Below are positions 25,151 through 37,009 of a stretch of DNA of 64,000 nt, one piece after another. The first letter of the stretch is position 1, and each line of letters opens with the position of its first letter. Source of the DNA: Porodaedalea pini (lineage: Eukaryota > Basidiomycota > Agaricomycetes > Hymenochaetales > Hymenochaetaceae); NCBI GenBank assembly GCA_002794775.1, contig NBAY01000044.1, positions 310,001 through 374,000 of the forward strand, in the 5' to 3' direction. Under the pieces are notes generated by a model that worked only from the letters and a program-made list of their open reading frames with translations, had not been told where the DNA came from and made no database searches. Made by a program: the position numbers and the translations under genes.

Positions 25151-28100
25151 AGCTTTCCCTGCGCCCCGTGTTTCACGGCATCGACGTGGTATGTATCATC
25201 CCGGACAGACCACCGTAAACCGTCGACCTTCCCCTCTGTCCTTCGCTTGTCTTGTTGGGGACGATCGTGCCCAAATCAGACTCGAGGCCGTCATGTGGCA
25301 TCTGTGTTACTCTTCTTACTCTTCTCAAGCCCGAGCATAGGCGGAGGCTTCTCTCCTCCCACTCTTTCTTTCTATCGCTCTCTTTCCAGTACATTATGTG
25401 CTTTACTATGTGGATAGATAATACTATATCAATGCAAGACGCGGATCATTTTTCAGTGTCAGCCTTGTACACTAAATGTACGGCGCGGCCAGCTCAACAT
25501 CTAGCGACCAAATGGTATGGATTTGTTTATGGCAGGGATGAGGAGCACCGGGTAAAGTATATAACCCATTGGGAAAATCGATTGGCGCGGTCGAAAAGCG
25601 AAAACTTGGGGAGCACCGTAATATGCCTCTCTTGCGAGTCTGCCCGAGGTAGTGGCTATGTATGGCTCAACCAGTGTATTATCTGTACGAACAAATTGAT
25701 ATGAAACCGACTCCCTGCTTCGTCTAAAGATGAAAATTGCGTGACGGTCAAGGACTTTATCCCGTAACCTGTTTCTTGACTAGACCCGCGCTCTTTCGCA
25801 TCTTTCACGTTGAAGAGTACATGCTTGCCTGATATGTGAAGACAGGATGAGTTCCAAGGGCGTCTAGCATCGGGTCCCACGTAGAAAGAGCATTGATAAA
25901 TGTAAGTATTAATCTTTCGAGACTGAAACAGAACCGGTCTTCTCAATATTAATGTCCAAAGAGCGAGCACAAGGGACACTCAGCTTTGTCTATATATCAT
26001 CTCTCTGATGATGATCTTCCCCCGAGAAAAAATGATGTACTCTTTAACGCTATTCACGAAGTTCCCCGACTTAGCAAGACAATAAATCGAAAGGTCAGAC
26101 ACATCTGCGATGATACACTCATTGACTGATCGTTTCGGCGAAATGAATAACCGATATGCATATATCAAAGTCATCTCAGATGAACCTCGAGCCGATAATA
26201 GTGGGAGTCCGACAAAGCGGTCATCACAAGAGCCATGCACTGGCCTGCTCCTAACGCGGGGGAAAAGAACGAGGGGTTACTCCGCGGAGCGCCAGAGGAA
26301 AAATTTGTTTGGATGACCGCGCTCCGATCCATCGCATGCTACACTCTCTAATACAGCATGCCGTCTTGCTTGACGATGTCGTAGCTACAGCTTCGAGAGA
26401 TATCATGCATCCCCATGCAATCATTGGTTTCTCACCTGCTACAGTCTTCATGACCTACAGGTTTCAACAGCAGATTCTACACCGGGAGTGAGGTGTGAGC
26501 CCCAAGTCAAATAAGACATTCTTTATTCACCGCGGAGATTCAGCGTGAAAGATGCGAGAAAGAATAGATGACGAAACAGGAACCAGAAGTTGAACAGCAA
26601 CTGTTATGATTTTCTCGAACTTCTCGGTGATGGTATTCATGAACTCCGTTTCTGTAGAACAGCGCGGCTTTATCCGCCTAAGCCTCGGCGGTCATTTCAC
26701 TTGATGAGTTCGAGTGTCTTCAGAGAGGCCTCAGTCTTGTATTAGCATGAGTATCCGGGGCCGTGCTGACAAGTGCTGTTTTTATGTCCATGATTAGTAA
26801 TATTGGCAAGGTCCCAAAGAGAAGACTCCTTCGATGACTAACTTCCAAATTGAGCTTCACCATCCCACAGTCCCGTGATGCTCATTTTTTGAATCCTATC
26901 GCTATTTCAGTCGAATATCAACCGCTGAGCCGGTAGTATCTGTAGTATAACATGGCGCATGCCAAGTCGCGCTGTCAACATTCAAGCTCCCGCCGGCGCT
27001 TCGCTCTAACGTCTTATCAAGAAGTACCCATACTGCGTCCCTCCTCATGGCCATCCATGAAGCTTAAATAACTTATATGGGTGATACTTCTTACGTATCG
27101 CCGGATGAACGTTTCCTGTCATTCACAGATTCTATCCGAGCGAGAAAGTTCACCTTGATGTATCGCTGCTTTGCCATACACTATTCTCCTTTCCTTCGGC
27201 CTCGAGAATATCATGTCTAAATCGTGCGTGCACTCATCGTTAGTGCCGACTCATATGACGCAATTTCACAAGTGCTCGTTATGTTGTGGAAGAGCTTACC
27301 TGCGGACTTCGAGGAGAGTGAAAGCACCTGATCGCGTTTGCCACCTAAATGTACTAACCGAGTTTATCATGATCATGGCCCTCGTGATGAAATCTATGTA
27401 CCCAGATCAGTTCGTCCAAATGTCTTTCTACATCAATATCAAGCGTGTGAGTCCTTCCTCCTCCTTCCACGTTGTATTTGAATTAAAAGCTGAGAAATGG
27501 GCGTCTGATAACACAAGGCAATGCACTCCTGCCGACGCTGAACTGTTACAAAATGTACGGCGAATTGTCCGACGAAGCAAACCAGCATCGCAAGGCGAGC
27601 GCTTGGAAAATTCTCACGACCGCTTCCTCTCTTACAACATCGAGTCCGATCCGATCTCACACATACTGTTTTTCATCTCATCTCGCAACGAAGACCTGCA
27701 GCAACGAAAAAATTCGCTTGCATCTCTGAGCCACAACATTGAGGAACACAGTGCCAGCGCTTCTTGTATCTTCTCTGGTCTTCGTCTTGGGTTTGATTTG
27801 ATACGACAGGACCCGATCTATCTGCTCACTTTCCCACAAGTATTCATTTTCATTGGAGGGGGATTGCGCTTGCTTGAGACGCTGTAAGTAGTGCTTATCG
27901 TCTTGCCGCTCACCAAGCACTAATCATCTGTTTCTTAGATCTATTGAACTGTTTTAACTATACCCTTGGCGCTTGGAAATTTGTAATCATAGTCGTGGAA
28001 CATGTGAGCCAGGCTCTCTGCTCAGCCTCTGCCCTTCCCGGGTCTATTTCGAACTTCATCAAGTTCAAGGGGCACTCTTGGCGCAAAGGAACGTATCGCG

Positions 28101-28492
28101 ACCGCTCTTGCAATGGAGCCGAACTTACGGAGACACAGCTTGACACTAATGCTTCCCGCACTCGAAGATATTCCTAACACACGTCCGAACTCGATTCATT
28201 TCCGAGTGCTGAAACAGAGATGATGCTCTGGACACATATCATAATATCAGTCCAAAAGCGCCAAAGGCGAGCGACGACCTCAGTTCTTCTCTCTTTGATG
28301 TTGGTGAGACCATTTATTTTTCATACGTTGATCTTTCTTATCTAGCGACCAATATCAAGCCATCATCCCTATTCTGTTCGGTAGTAGAGGGCTTATCGAG
28401 GCATGTATATAGTGTGCACTTTTTCACGCGACCTAGAGATACACCTTCCAATTCCTATCTCTGTTTAAGCTGGAGCAACGGATTTTTTCCAT
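25151..28492. other. Gene-poor region
   Basis: No frame has convincing family motifs. The 27171-27887 plus-strand frame (238 codons) ends in a hydrophobic stretch (RQDPIYLLTFPQVFIFIGGG) vaguely like a serpentine-receptor segment, but no second motif confirms it. No RNA gene or repeat that I can support. Confidence 0.4.
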
Positions 28493-30098
28493 ATGGCACT
28501 TTCTGTTCGATCCCATCCCGAGTTTACCGATCCTTCACTTGTCGAATCCTTGGTGTCAGAAGCAACTATCGCCCAGTATTTCCAAGTAGCTACTGTCACT
28601 GTCTTGGTCTACGACGCCAGTACGTATAAATATTTCGTGCTCAACAATGTTTCAAGAACAGCTCACAGCTATTGAAGTCATTACAATGGATAAAGAGGTA
28701 CGATCCACTTTCTTATCCTGCTATATAACACACGAAAAAAAAGCTCATGCACTGTCCTCCAGGTCAAATACTTCTGGGTATGTACTGGAAACCCGCACAG
28801 TAAACCCGAATGCTTATAGCGTACATGTCAAAGAAAACTCCACGCAAAATTGTGACTGTTGTGTACTTTGCGGTGAGTAGCAATAAGTTAAACTATTTGG
28901 TTCTTGACTTACCTTTGCGTAAACATTTAGAACCGTTATATTGGACTCCTAGGTGCTATTGCATATCTGCCTTGTGAGTAAATGATTACGCTCTCAATGG
29001 AGCGGGCAAATTTATGTCCTCAACTAAACACCTTCAAAAGGGAACTCTTTCGGAGAGAGTCTCGCATTGTACGTATAAATGCATATATGTCTATAGAGAA
29101 ATATGACGTTTGTCCTTAGGTGTAAAGAACAGTATTTGAGAGCTCCATTTAAGCCACTGACATGTCTCAGGCAAATTTTCCCAGTGGACCCGGAATATCT
29201 CCAGTGAGCTTTCCAAATATAGTGAAATGAGTTATAGCTGACAGAACATTCAGACTGGACAAGCATCGTCTTGATTGACTGTAAGTGATCAGCCGCACTC
29301 AATATCGATTCCATCAATCTTATTTTTTTTTCTGCAGATATTCTTATGATCCGGGTTCTTGCACTTTACTCTCAAGGTGAGTTTTAAGGACGTGGAAAAC
29401 AGTAGCTCAATATTTCGCAGATGAAAAGCTGTCAATCTGGCTAAAATCATTGCTTGGCTTGGGGGCAGCGTCAAGGCTGGGAATTGTGATCTATGGCACT
29501 CTATCCGAAGACAGTATGGCGCTCCGTTAACCACTTTGTTCAAAAGTTGACTTCGGATTTAGTTTTTGTGAATGTTCTCACGACAGATGTCAAAGTTTGT
29601 GGTCAGGCCAGCACGGCACCATTGGAATGGGGATACATAGACTGGTATGTGGCTAGGATATTGTAAATCTGTCATTAACTTTAAAGTAGGTCCATCCCTA
29701 TGGTATACGGAGTCATAGTTATGGTCATGGCTCTGTACAAGGCTGCCGAGCTCTGGAGAATTTCTGCTGGATTCAAAGGTCTCACCCTTGTCAAAGTCCT
29801 AATTCAAGACCAATTGATCTATTTCATCCTGTGAGTCTAGATTTTTACAGTATCACAAACAACCAGTTTGACAATCCTCCCCAGAGCCATCTCATGTTGT
29901 GTTTTGAACATATTGGAGTTCAAGATACGAGTTCGGAATGCTTTCTTATCAGCTGTCCTGGGATGCCTTGGAAATGCCACTTTCCTGTGTGTCTTAGGAA
30001 GCCGTATGCTGGTCAACCTGAAGGAGGCTGGTGAACGAGGTTTCAACCAGGGAACAAGCTACAGGACGAAGTCCATGAGTAAATTGGAATTCTGTTAG
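28493..30098 (+). CDS. DUF6533-domain serpentine membrane protein, model uncertain in the N-terminal half
   Basis: Multi-pass membrane protein with the basidiomycete DUF6533 domain, function unknown. Exon 1 (28493-28619) gives MALSVRSHPEF, then YFQVATVTVLVYD. Exon 2 (28669-28697) gives IEVITMDKE and exon 3 (from 28763) gives VKYFW. Later exons read KKTPRKIVTVVYFA, NRYIGLLGAIAYLPL, DWTSIVLID with ILMIRVLALYSQ, KLSIWLKSLLGLGAASRLGI, WGYIDWSIPMVYGVIVMVMA and GFKGLTLVKVLIQDQ. The last exon is FLCVLGSRMLVNLKEAGERG, ending EFC and a stop at 30098. The second half splices cleanly. Between VKYFW and KKTPRK the frame is off by one, and the exon around 29120-29215 has lost clear motifs. The gene may be partly decayed. 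The paralog at 55.5-57.1 kb shares the same problem spot. Confidence 0.65.
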
Positions 30099-33000
30099 AC
30101 CTAGAGAAAGCAGTCAGCATTTTTCCGCAACTATTAATGGCTAGACAAGAAACTGATATCAACCCACAGATGGCATTATTAACCGCTTCGAAATGCATGT
30201 CAAGATCCTACTCTATAGTTTTATTGATAGAAGTTATTAATTCTCAATAATAGTCTACGAAAAAGCCTCATCAGACGAAGAATAAGCAATGAGCTCAAAA
30301 TGTCCCCACACCGTGATTTATGTTTATATAACGCACATAAGTAGCATTCGATTGCTTCGCAACCGAGTCTTCCACTCCACAGAAACTGCTTCTTGTAAAC
30401 ATATATATTTTAAGGACCATACTTAAGAGCGCAAGAATGAAAAATCGATTACTTGAATGAGCAGAAATTACTGAATAGAATCATAAATGTGCAAGAAAAT
30501 TCTAGATGTGCTAATAAGACCGTCTTTTGAAAGTCCTTCAAAGCTCGGCAGAGACAGAAATTCTAATGAGAAGACTGTGAGTATATTTGTGCATCCTTTG
30601 AGGTGTGCTATAAGTGATCGTATTCCTTACATTTAGCCATTCGATAAAGAGAAGAGAGACGAGTTCTATTTGAAGTCATGAAGGGAAGGTAACGCACGAG
30701 CGACTGACAAAAGTAGAGTAAGGAAATGGATTATAATACTTGGCCGTCAACACAAATAAGACAATTTTACTAGGGCTCCTTAGGACTCATATCTAGGCGA
30801 CAAGACCGCAGAAAGTGCAATGTACCGTCGAGTCGAGGAACGGCTAGCAGCGGATCACGGATCGACGGGGTCAGAGCTCTAGTCAGTAACTAGTTCGCAC
30901 GCCTTGCAGACGCGTCGCAGACGGAACCGTTTCTCGTGTCATGTTCAGTGTCTGCGAGCTGCCTCGTCAAAAACCTGCATGTATCTGCCAGTGCTCCTGA
31001 TTTCCAACGCCGATGATTCTCTGACATATATCTCTGCTGTAATTGATCTCATAAAGAAGCTCGAGTCCTTGACGAAAGTCCAATCATACCCAGGACTACC
31101 TTCGCCTCCGTTCCTTGGGAGATTCCTTGCACGTAAGAGTGGATTGTCAACACGAATTATCTCAAGGGCATGAGGCTAAATGCTAGCGAGGGGCTTTGAG
31201 CTGCACGGAGGGAGGCAGGTGGATTTCATATCTTAACAAGCACCGTTGTCGTCACCGAGAACACTAGCCTTGTTTTTCTTCTGTACTTGCCTAATGGACT
31301 GATTACGCTCCTCCCTCATTTGAAAATACAGCACGTCGGACGTCATAGCTTAAAAGTTTTTGCTAGACACCGCATCACAACCTAATCCTTTATTCGCTTA
31401 CGGGAGCCTCATCGAAGGTATTGGGGTGTTCGTCAGTCGAAGGCTCGCGGATAGCATGTACACCGAATGTTGTGGGAGAGGCAACAAAGTTCAAGCACGC
31501 GGATAGTCATGTATGGTGCTGACTGAGATGCCGCACCAGAATCATAAGGAGGCGGAAAACGTGCCTGGTGGAGCTTATTGGCACGGTGGCATTGTGCCCC
31601 ATCAGTTAGATTCAAAGAGTAATTTCGGGTCGTAAGCATATTCCTTTATCGTATCCATGCGGTTGGCCGACACCATTCTAAGTTTATCTTCTGAAGCCGC
31701 GTTCTCCTTTCGGCAGCACCTTCAGTATTTCAAGCCTTCTTGCCGGCTGGAGCCCTACGCTCTTTACATACGGATACCTCACGTCTTTTTGCCTCAATCC
31801 TTCCTTTTCTTCAGTCTAATTTGGTCAAGCCACGATGTCCCCAACACTTTGGAGCTAGAAGATTGTGTCAGAAAGCACGCCGAAAACCGCGGACTTCGGG
31901 AGGTGAGGCATCTTCTAAGTGAGATGGATTATCCGCAAGCTGAGCACTGACTTGGCAGAGCGCAGTGAGGCACATCCGTGAGCGTGTTGAGCTGGCGCAA
32001 TGATGAATTGTCAAGGACGTAATGCCTCTGTGAGTTAAAAAATCTGATGTTTCTATACTGTGCATCTTATGATTTGCCACGATCTCAATGGTTCGCGGCG
32101 ATTACGGTCCATCAAGGTTTTCACGTTAAAGTTCGTATGTTGAGTTCTCACCGCAATTTGATCACGCTAAAGGCTTTATCACCCTGGTGCTCGGACTTCC
32201 CTGTGCTCCATATTCAACTATAGAAGGAACTCTAAATGTATCGACATTTGTGCACAAGCCGGCTCTTGTCCAAACTTTTTACGGAGTTCCAGACCCACAT
32301 CTCTTAGATGGTGGGCATTTCATTCTTCCCGTCCACCCTGCGGCGAAAAAGCCGAATTCTTCTGACTATGAGACGTAATTATGACAGCAAACTCAGACCT
32401 GAATTACTTTTCAGCCCTTTCGAAGTCCTTCGTTATTTTGTTAGCTAGGAAGCCGTCTGTAAGAGCCAATGCCGTCCGCTAAACCTCAAGCTTCTGAAAC
32501 TCATGGCATACCTTCCTGCTCCACGGTGAACGGAAAATACACCCTTTTTTCGCCCGTTCTGATGACGAGACCATTGCGCTCATGATTATTCCTCAGTAAT
32601 GAAAATGAACGGATCAACAAAATCTTATGAGGAGAATTAATCGAGTAAAATTCCCCGACGCCCGAACCAGGGGATCTAGAACATCCGATCAGAGCCTCGT
32701 TCGGCTGCTGGATTGTGCTACGCACACGCCTCAAAGAACGAGGGAGGGCGCGTGACACAAGCTCTTATATAACGACTTCTACAGATCCTTCTGAGCGGCG
32801 GCAACGAAGACGGGACGGATGCAACGCGGTGACCCTTTTCTGAAGACATCGGAGGTTTGTCTGCCCCTTCCTTTTAGCTTTATTTCGATTGAACCCAGCG
32901 ATGCCCGACAACAAGAGCCGGCAGCCTCTCCGCATTACCCGGTGGTCCGCCTTATGGGATATAGTGGAGAACGCACTCGCATTTCAGGGTCAGAATTCCA

Positions 33001-33246
33001 ATTTCACTCATCTACACGATTCCATCTATAAAAGAGGATCTTTCGTCTAGATACTCTCTTCTGTCTTTATCTTTAGGAAGTTCGTAGGTCTTTGACCTCT
33101 CCCTTAAGATCCAGGCTCTCTGTTTTACCTCCGCTTCTAACACTGTCAGCACCCATTTCTTAGGATTCTTCTTCGTTTGTCCCTGCCTCCTCTAAATATA
33201 TATTCTACCGTCACTGTCACCTCGATTCATTCGGACTTTCTTCACT
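30099..33246. other. Gene-poor region
   Basis: Only short frames lacking motifs. The region upstream of 33247 is pyrimidine-rich (about 33020-33230), as is common in promoters and 5' leaders of highly expressed fungal genes. Confidence 0.4.
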
Positions 33247-34805
33247 ATGAACGGTTTATGGGCGAAAGCAGCGACTGCTTCCAGCCGTAAGCGTATATCT
33301 TCTTATATCTCGTCGTGATGTTTAATCTTTAACGTAACCTTTAGGCAGAATTAGCGAACAAGGTCTGTCTGGCATTGCATTCTGATTCTCACGCAATAAA
33401 CTTTCCCTTCTGACATCCAAACTGTTGGTTGACTTGGTTAGAACGCAAAATGAATGCCCATCGGCGGCTCTCACTTAGACGAGCTACCTGCAAGGCCCGC
33501 GCACATCAACAACAGCTTCTCGCAGAGGTTTATTATAGCGCGCTCCCTGATACTTACGATGATCCGGCTTCCGACATACTCGTCCTCTGCTTAGAGCGCA
33601 ACACTCGCATCCCTAACGCAGTCGAGAATCGTATCCTCGATGCATTCAATGGCGAAGGCGATATTCAACGAGAGAAACGCACGCATATTGAGAATGAACT
33701 ATTGGGGTTGGCTCGAAAAGCTCTTCCATCTGTCGACCGTTTCTTCGTTACGGCGACGCGTATCAGGATCCGGACTGAAGCTGGGTCGGAAATGGAGTAC
33801 ACGATCAGCGAGGAAGATGAGCTCATCTTTCCTTTCTCCGAGCTTCCGCGTTCAATTACCTTGCTGCGTCCGTCCATCGTACAAATCACAGAACTCAAGC
33901 GTCTTGGTCCTGCTGGCCGCTTCGGTCTATCGGCGGGCGTCGATCGAGTGCACTGGAGGGAACACGACGGTGTATTTGCCTTCAAGCGGGCAGGGCGTGA
34001 CCTCAACGCTACGACTTGCGAGATCGAGTTACTGCTGCATCCTCGACTTCATGCTGATGGAATACCAGGTATCTTGAATCTATCAGCCGTCGTTGTCGAT
34101 TTGCGCGGTCGCCTTCGTGGGTTTCTTTCACCTTTCGAGCCTTACGGAAGCTTAGAGGATGTCTTTGCGAACCGACAACTACCTCCGGCTTCGAATCCGG
34201 ACTGTGGATGCGATATTGGTAGTGTCATCTTCCCGCGCCAGCCAGAGTGGAAGGATAAGTTGCGCTGGAGCACTCAGCTGGCCCGTGGAGTTGCCACGCT
34301 TCATGACGGGAATGCAACAGCCGGTCCGCTCACCCTGCGCAACCTGAACCCGCGAAACGTGCTCGTTTCTGGGTCTGCCTCGTCCTCGAGCTCTCGAGAC
34401 ACTTTCCTCATCATCGCTGGGCTTCGCGGGGCTGCATCTTCAACCGGAATGCGCTACTCTGGGCGCTGGGCCGCACCTGAGCGCTTGCGCAGATCAACAT
34501 ACGAGATTGGAACAGCTCTCGACGTAGCAAACCTCGGCATGGTTCTTTGGGCTCTCGCGGAGGAGAATTTCGATGGATTCCCCGATATTTATCGCAGCGT
34601 ACGTCGAGATTCAGCAAACAGTAGTACCTCAAGGCGCGGTGGGCCAGCTCCACAGGGACGCAGCGACCTATGGCAGAAAGATGATCCTCCGACTCCTGGT
34701 TGGTATAGGTTACTTATCGAGAGCTGTGTTGAAGAGGAACCCGCGCGTCGCCCTAAAGCGGCTGAAGTCGCCGCTGTTTTAGAGAGACAACTTCAGTTCT
34801 CCTGA
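33247..34805 (+). CDS. Protein-kinase-fold protein, predicted pseudokinase
   Basis: Three exons (33247-33286, 33345-33362, 33442-34805) give a 473-residue protein in frame throughout, starting MNGLWAKAATASSRR. The C-terminal ~280 residues have the protein-kinase layout. FAFKR near residue 199 holds the VAIK-type lysine. LRNLNPRNV near 317-325 occupies the catalytic loop. IAGLRG near 344 sits where DFG is expected. RWAAPERL near 360 is the APE motif, DVANLGMVLWAL fits subdomain IX, and RRPKAAEV fits XI. The catalytic Asp of HRD is Asn and the Asp of DFG is absent, so the protein should not phosphorylate by the usual mechanism. The N-terminal ~190 residues are mixed helix and charged, with no known domain. 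Such proteins often act as scaffolds or nucleotide sensors. Agaricomycetes have many lineage-specific kinase-like genes of this type. Confidence 0.78.
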
Positions 34806-35304
34806 TCGTGACGTAAAAATCTAGCTCTGTTTGCTTCCCGCGTCGTGTTCTCACCATCATAGTACTTCTACTTTGTCCATACTTCGGCATTGTCTCCTAG
34901 ATTGCTTTCGTTGCTGTTCGCATTACATCAATACAGTTGTTTGTTCGTCGTAAACGCAGGCTCGAGCAGACACGCAATAAAATTCTGAGAACAGGTGAAG
35001 AAAAGAAGTTGATAGAAAAGCGAAGACAAGGACAAAAGTCGGGTCGGAACAACAGGTTTCTATATACTGCAATTTACTCCCCCAATGATACAAGGATTTG
35101 AGTTCAATCCACACCTTAAGCTTGGTCTCCTTCAGCATCTCCACCGACCTACGCTTCCGCGAGTCTCCTGAAGATGTTCGACGGCACCCTCCAGCTTTGC
35201 TCTCACCTGTTCCAGAGCAAAATCTAGAGTACAACCTATTCCGCTAGCTATCTCGCCTTCGACCTCATGAACAACTGTAAGGACTCTCGTCAGCATGTGC
35301 ATCG
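34806..35304. other. Intergenic region 3' of the pseudokinase
   Basis: The 3' flanks of two converging genes. No conserved frame and no repeat seen. Confidence 0.4.
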
Positions 35305-35910
35305 CTATAATGAGAAGCTCAGCTCGCCTTTTGCATGGCAGGAACTATGGTCCATCTCTTTAAAGAACAGTTTACTGTCCGGATAATACAATTCAATCGC
35401 TGGAAGATGATCTGTGTCAGATTGGACTTCCATGTATAGTCAGCAGTGCCCACCATCGAAGATATCGCGCCAGCGCTTCATCTTTCGGTCCTCTCGAATA
35501 GCGATGTCATATTCGTAAAGGTGGCATAAATAGTCAATAGCAACTTTCGTGGTCCTACCGCATGCCCGGAAGCCGCAGATGACATGTTCGACTGGTAGAC
35601 TACAACGTTAGTCGTTGTAGATGTTGCCCCGAAGCATGTAGCAAACCTTTGACATGCCTTCGCATGTATTTGTCTGTCTTATGCATCACCCGAACGTTCA
35701 CATATTTCTTGTCTATCACTATAAGTGAGAAGTTCGCAAGTTAGTATTTCATTCTCCGATATGTTCTTAAAACCTCACATCGGAAAAGTTCCGCAAACCT
35801 CTCACTGCTACGACTCACATCTTCAAACTCTAGCTCATATTGCATTTCTTTTGCTGCCCAATAAAGGTCACGATCTAAGACTGCTACCTTTCCGCGTAGA
35901 AGATGTTCGA
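35305..35910 (-). CDS. Uncharacterised protein, partial, with an in-frame TGA
   Basis: Three minus-strand exons join well: 35779-35910 (VEHLLRGKVAVLDRD, then SRSSERFAELF), 35647-35718 (IDKKYVNVRVMHKTDKYMRR) and 35305-35591 (VEHVICGFRACG, then AIDYLCHLYEYDIAI and RKMKRWRDIFDGGHC). The first intron contains a textbook branch site (TACTAAC). After GGHC there is a TGA at 35440-35442. The same frame then continues for 44 codons with normal-looking protein (LYMEVQSDTDHLPAIELYYP, then GELSFSL) to a TAG at 35305-35307. A TGG to TGA change is the simplest reading, so the gene may be recently disabled or variable. The upstream exon and start codon were not found. I do not recognise the family. Confidence 0.5.
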
Positions 35911-35999
35911 CTGTTCATACTAATGTGAGTTTTTCGTTCGGCTGGTGGTAGGACAGCGATACACCTACAAACATTTTACTCTGTAATAAACGTAGGTGT

Positions 36000-36668
36000 T
36001 TATTGATTCTTCCCTGTAGAAGAGACGACCGCCCCTGAAACGTCGATCGATGACTGCGACACGCGTTTCGTAAGAGCTTTTATAGGTTCAGGGAATGAGG
36101 ACGCACTGTGAAAAACAGAGTGAAAGAGTCGCATATCCTCCCTGTCATCTCTCCGCGGCTCAATCCATCGCTTCTTTCTCCTCTTTTGCATCCAGTCGCG
36201 CACAAGATTCGAAAGAAATCCCCTTCGCTTTGTTGTATAGCTTTTCCGACTATCATCCTTCGATCGTTTCAACAGCCTGTAGGTCAGGTTCCGCACACTC
36301 TCCAGATAGAAGCGCGGCGTCCTGCTGCCTCGATACGTGCCCTTTCCAAGTCGCAGCGGGAATTCTGAAGACGGCCTAGCCGATTCCAAACTCGTGCTCT
36401 CGATCTTGTCTAGGTCCAAATCATCAATTAAGACCGCGTGTCGCTTGTAGCGGTGAGGAAGAATTGCGTCCGGGACATCGACGTTCAGAGGTCGAAATTT
36501 GCCTGTCGGTAAGGGAGGAGGCGTTCGCCTCCTCTTTGCAAGCTTCCCATTGCGAGGCGGCAACGCATGTTTCGCCCTGGGCATCTTAGCCCTTCGTGTG
36601 GCGGTCGGATAGGAGTAAGAGACGCCGCACGCCTGTGGGAGAACGATATGTAGCGTGGTTTGCAGCAC
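36000..36668 (-). CDS. Basic uncharacterised protein
   Basis: An uninterrupted 222-codon frame, with possible starts at 36668 or, more plausibly, at an internal ATG near 36581 (MPRAKHALPPRNGK). The product is strongly basic, with KLAKRRRTPPPLP near the N-terminus and KRRKKRWIEPRRDDRED in the second half. A nuclear or nucleic-acid-associated role is conceivable but not shown. No family was recognised. It may be a 5' exon of the gene at 35305-35910, which runs in the same direction about 90 bp away, but I found no in-frame splice that links them. Confidence 0.4.
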   Translation of the reverse strand: MLQTTLHIVLPQACGVSYSYPTATRRAKMPRAKHALPPRNGKLAKRRRTPPPLPTGKFRPLNVDVPDAILPHRYKRHAVLIDDLDLDKIESTSLESARPSSEFPLRLGKGTYRGSRTPRFYLESVRNLTYRLLKRSKDDSRKSYTTKRRGFLSNLVRDWMQKRRKKRWIEPRRDDREDMRLFHSVFHSASSFPEPIKALTKRVSQSSIDVSGAVVSSTGKNQ

Positions 36669-37009
36669 CTTTCATTTCAGCCCATTTTACGCTCGATTGA
36701 TCGTGGACTTCGACGCGATCGATGAAGGTGCATAATGCAAAGCGCAAAGCTCCGTGGTGACGCTCTGCAAGAGCAAATTAGAAAAGTGGAACCCAGGGAA
36801 GCCGATTTACCCCGATTCCATGATTTAACCACTTTCATCTTTCTCCTTCTAGACTAGGCCCTCCGCCTTGATAATCGAGATGACTTTATGAGGCCAAAGC
36901 CAAACGCAGACCACCTCCTCGCCACTGGCTTACCGGTGAAGAGCATCGAATAGAAGAAGTATAAGTTACAGACAAAACGGTGATTACACAGTGAATTACA
37001 GACGAATAG
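36669..37009. other. Intergenic gap
   Basis: No coding motif. It holds the 3' flank of the GT15 gene and the promoter side of the 36.6-kb frame. Confidence 0.4.

Noticed and set aside
27171..27887. 238-codon plus-strand frame possibly related to serpentine membrane proteins
   Set aside because: Only one hydrophobic segment is suggestive; none of the diagnostic DUF6533/DUF6534 motifs could be placed.
35440..35442. Selenocysteine at the in-frame TGA
   Set aside because: The selenocysteine machinery is not expected in Dikarya and no stem-loop element was seen; a Trp codon mutation is more likely.
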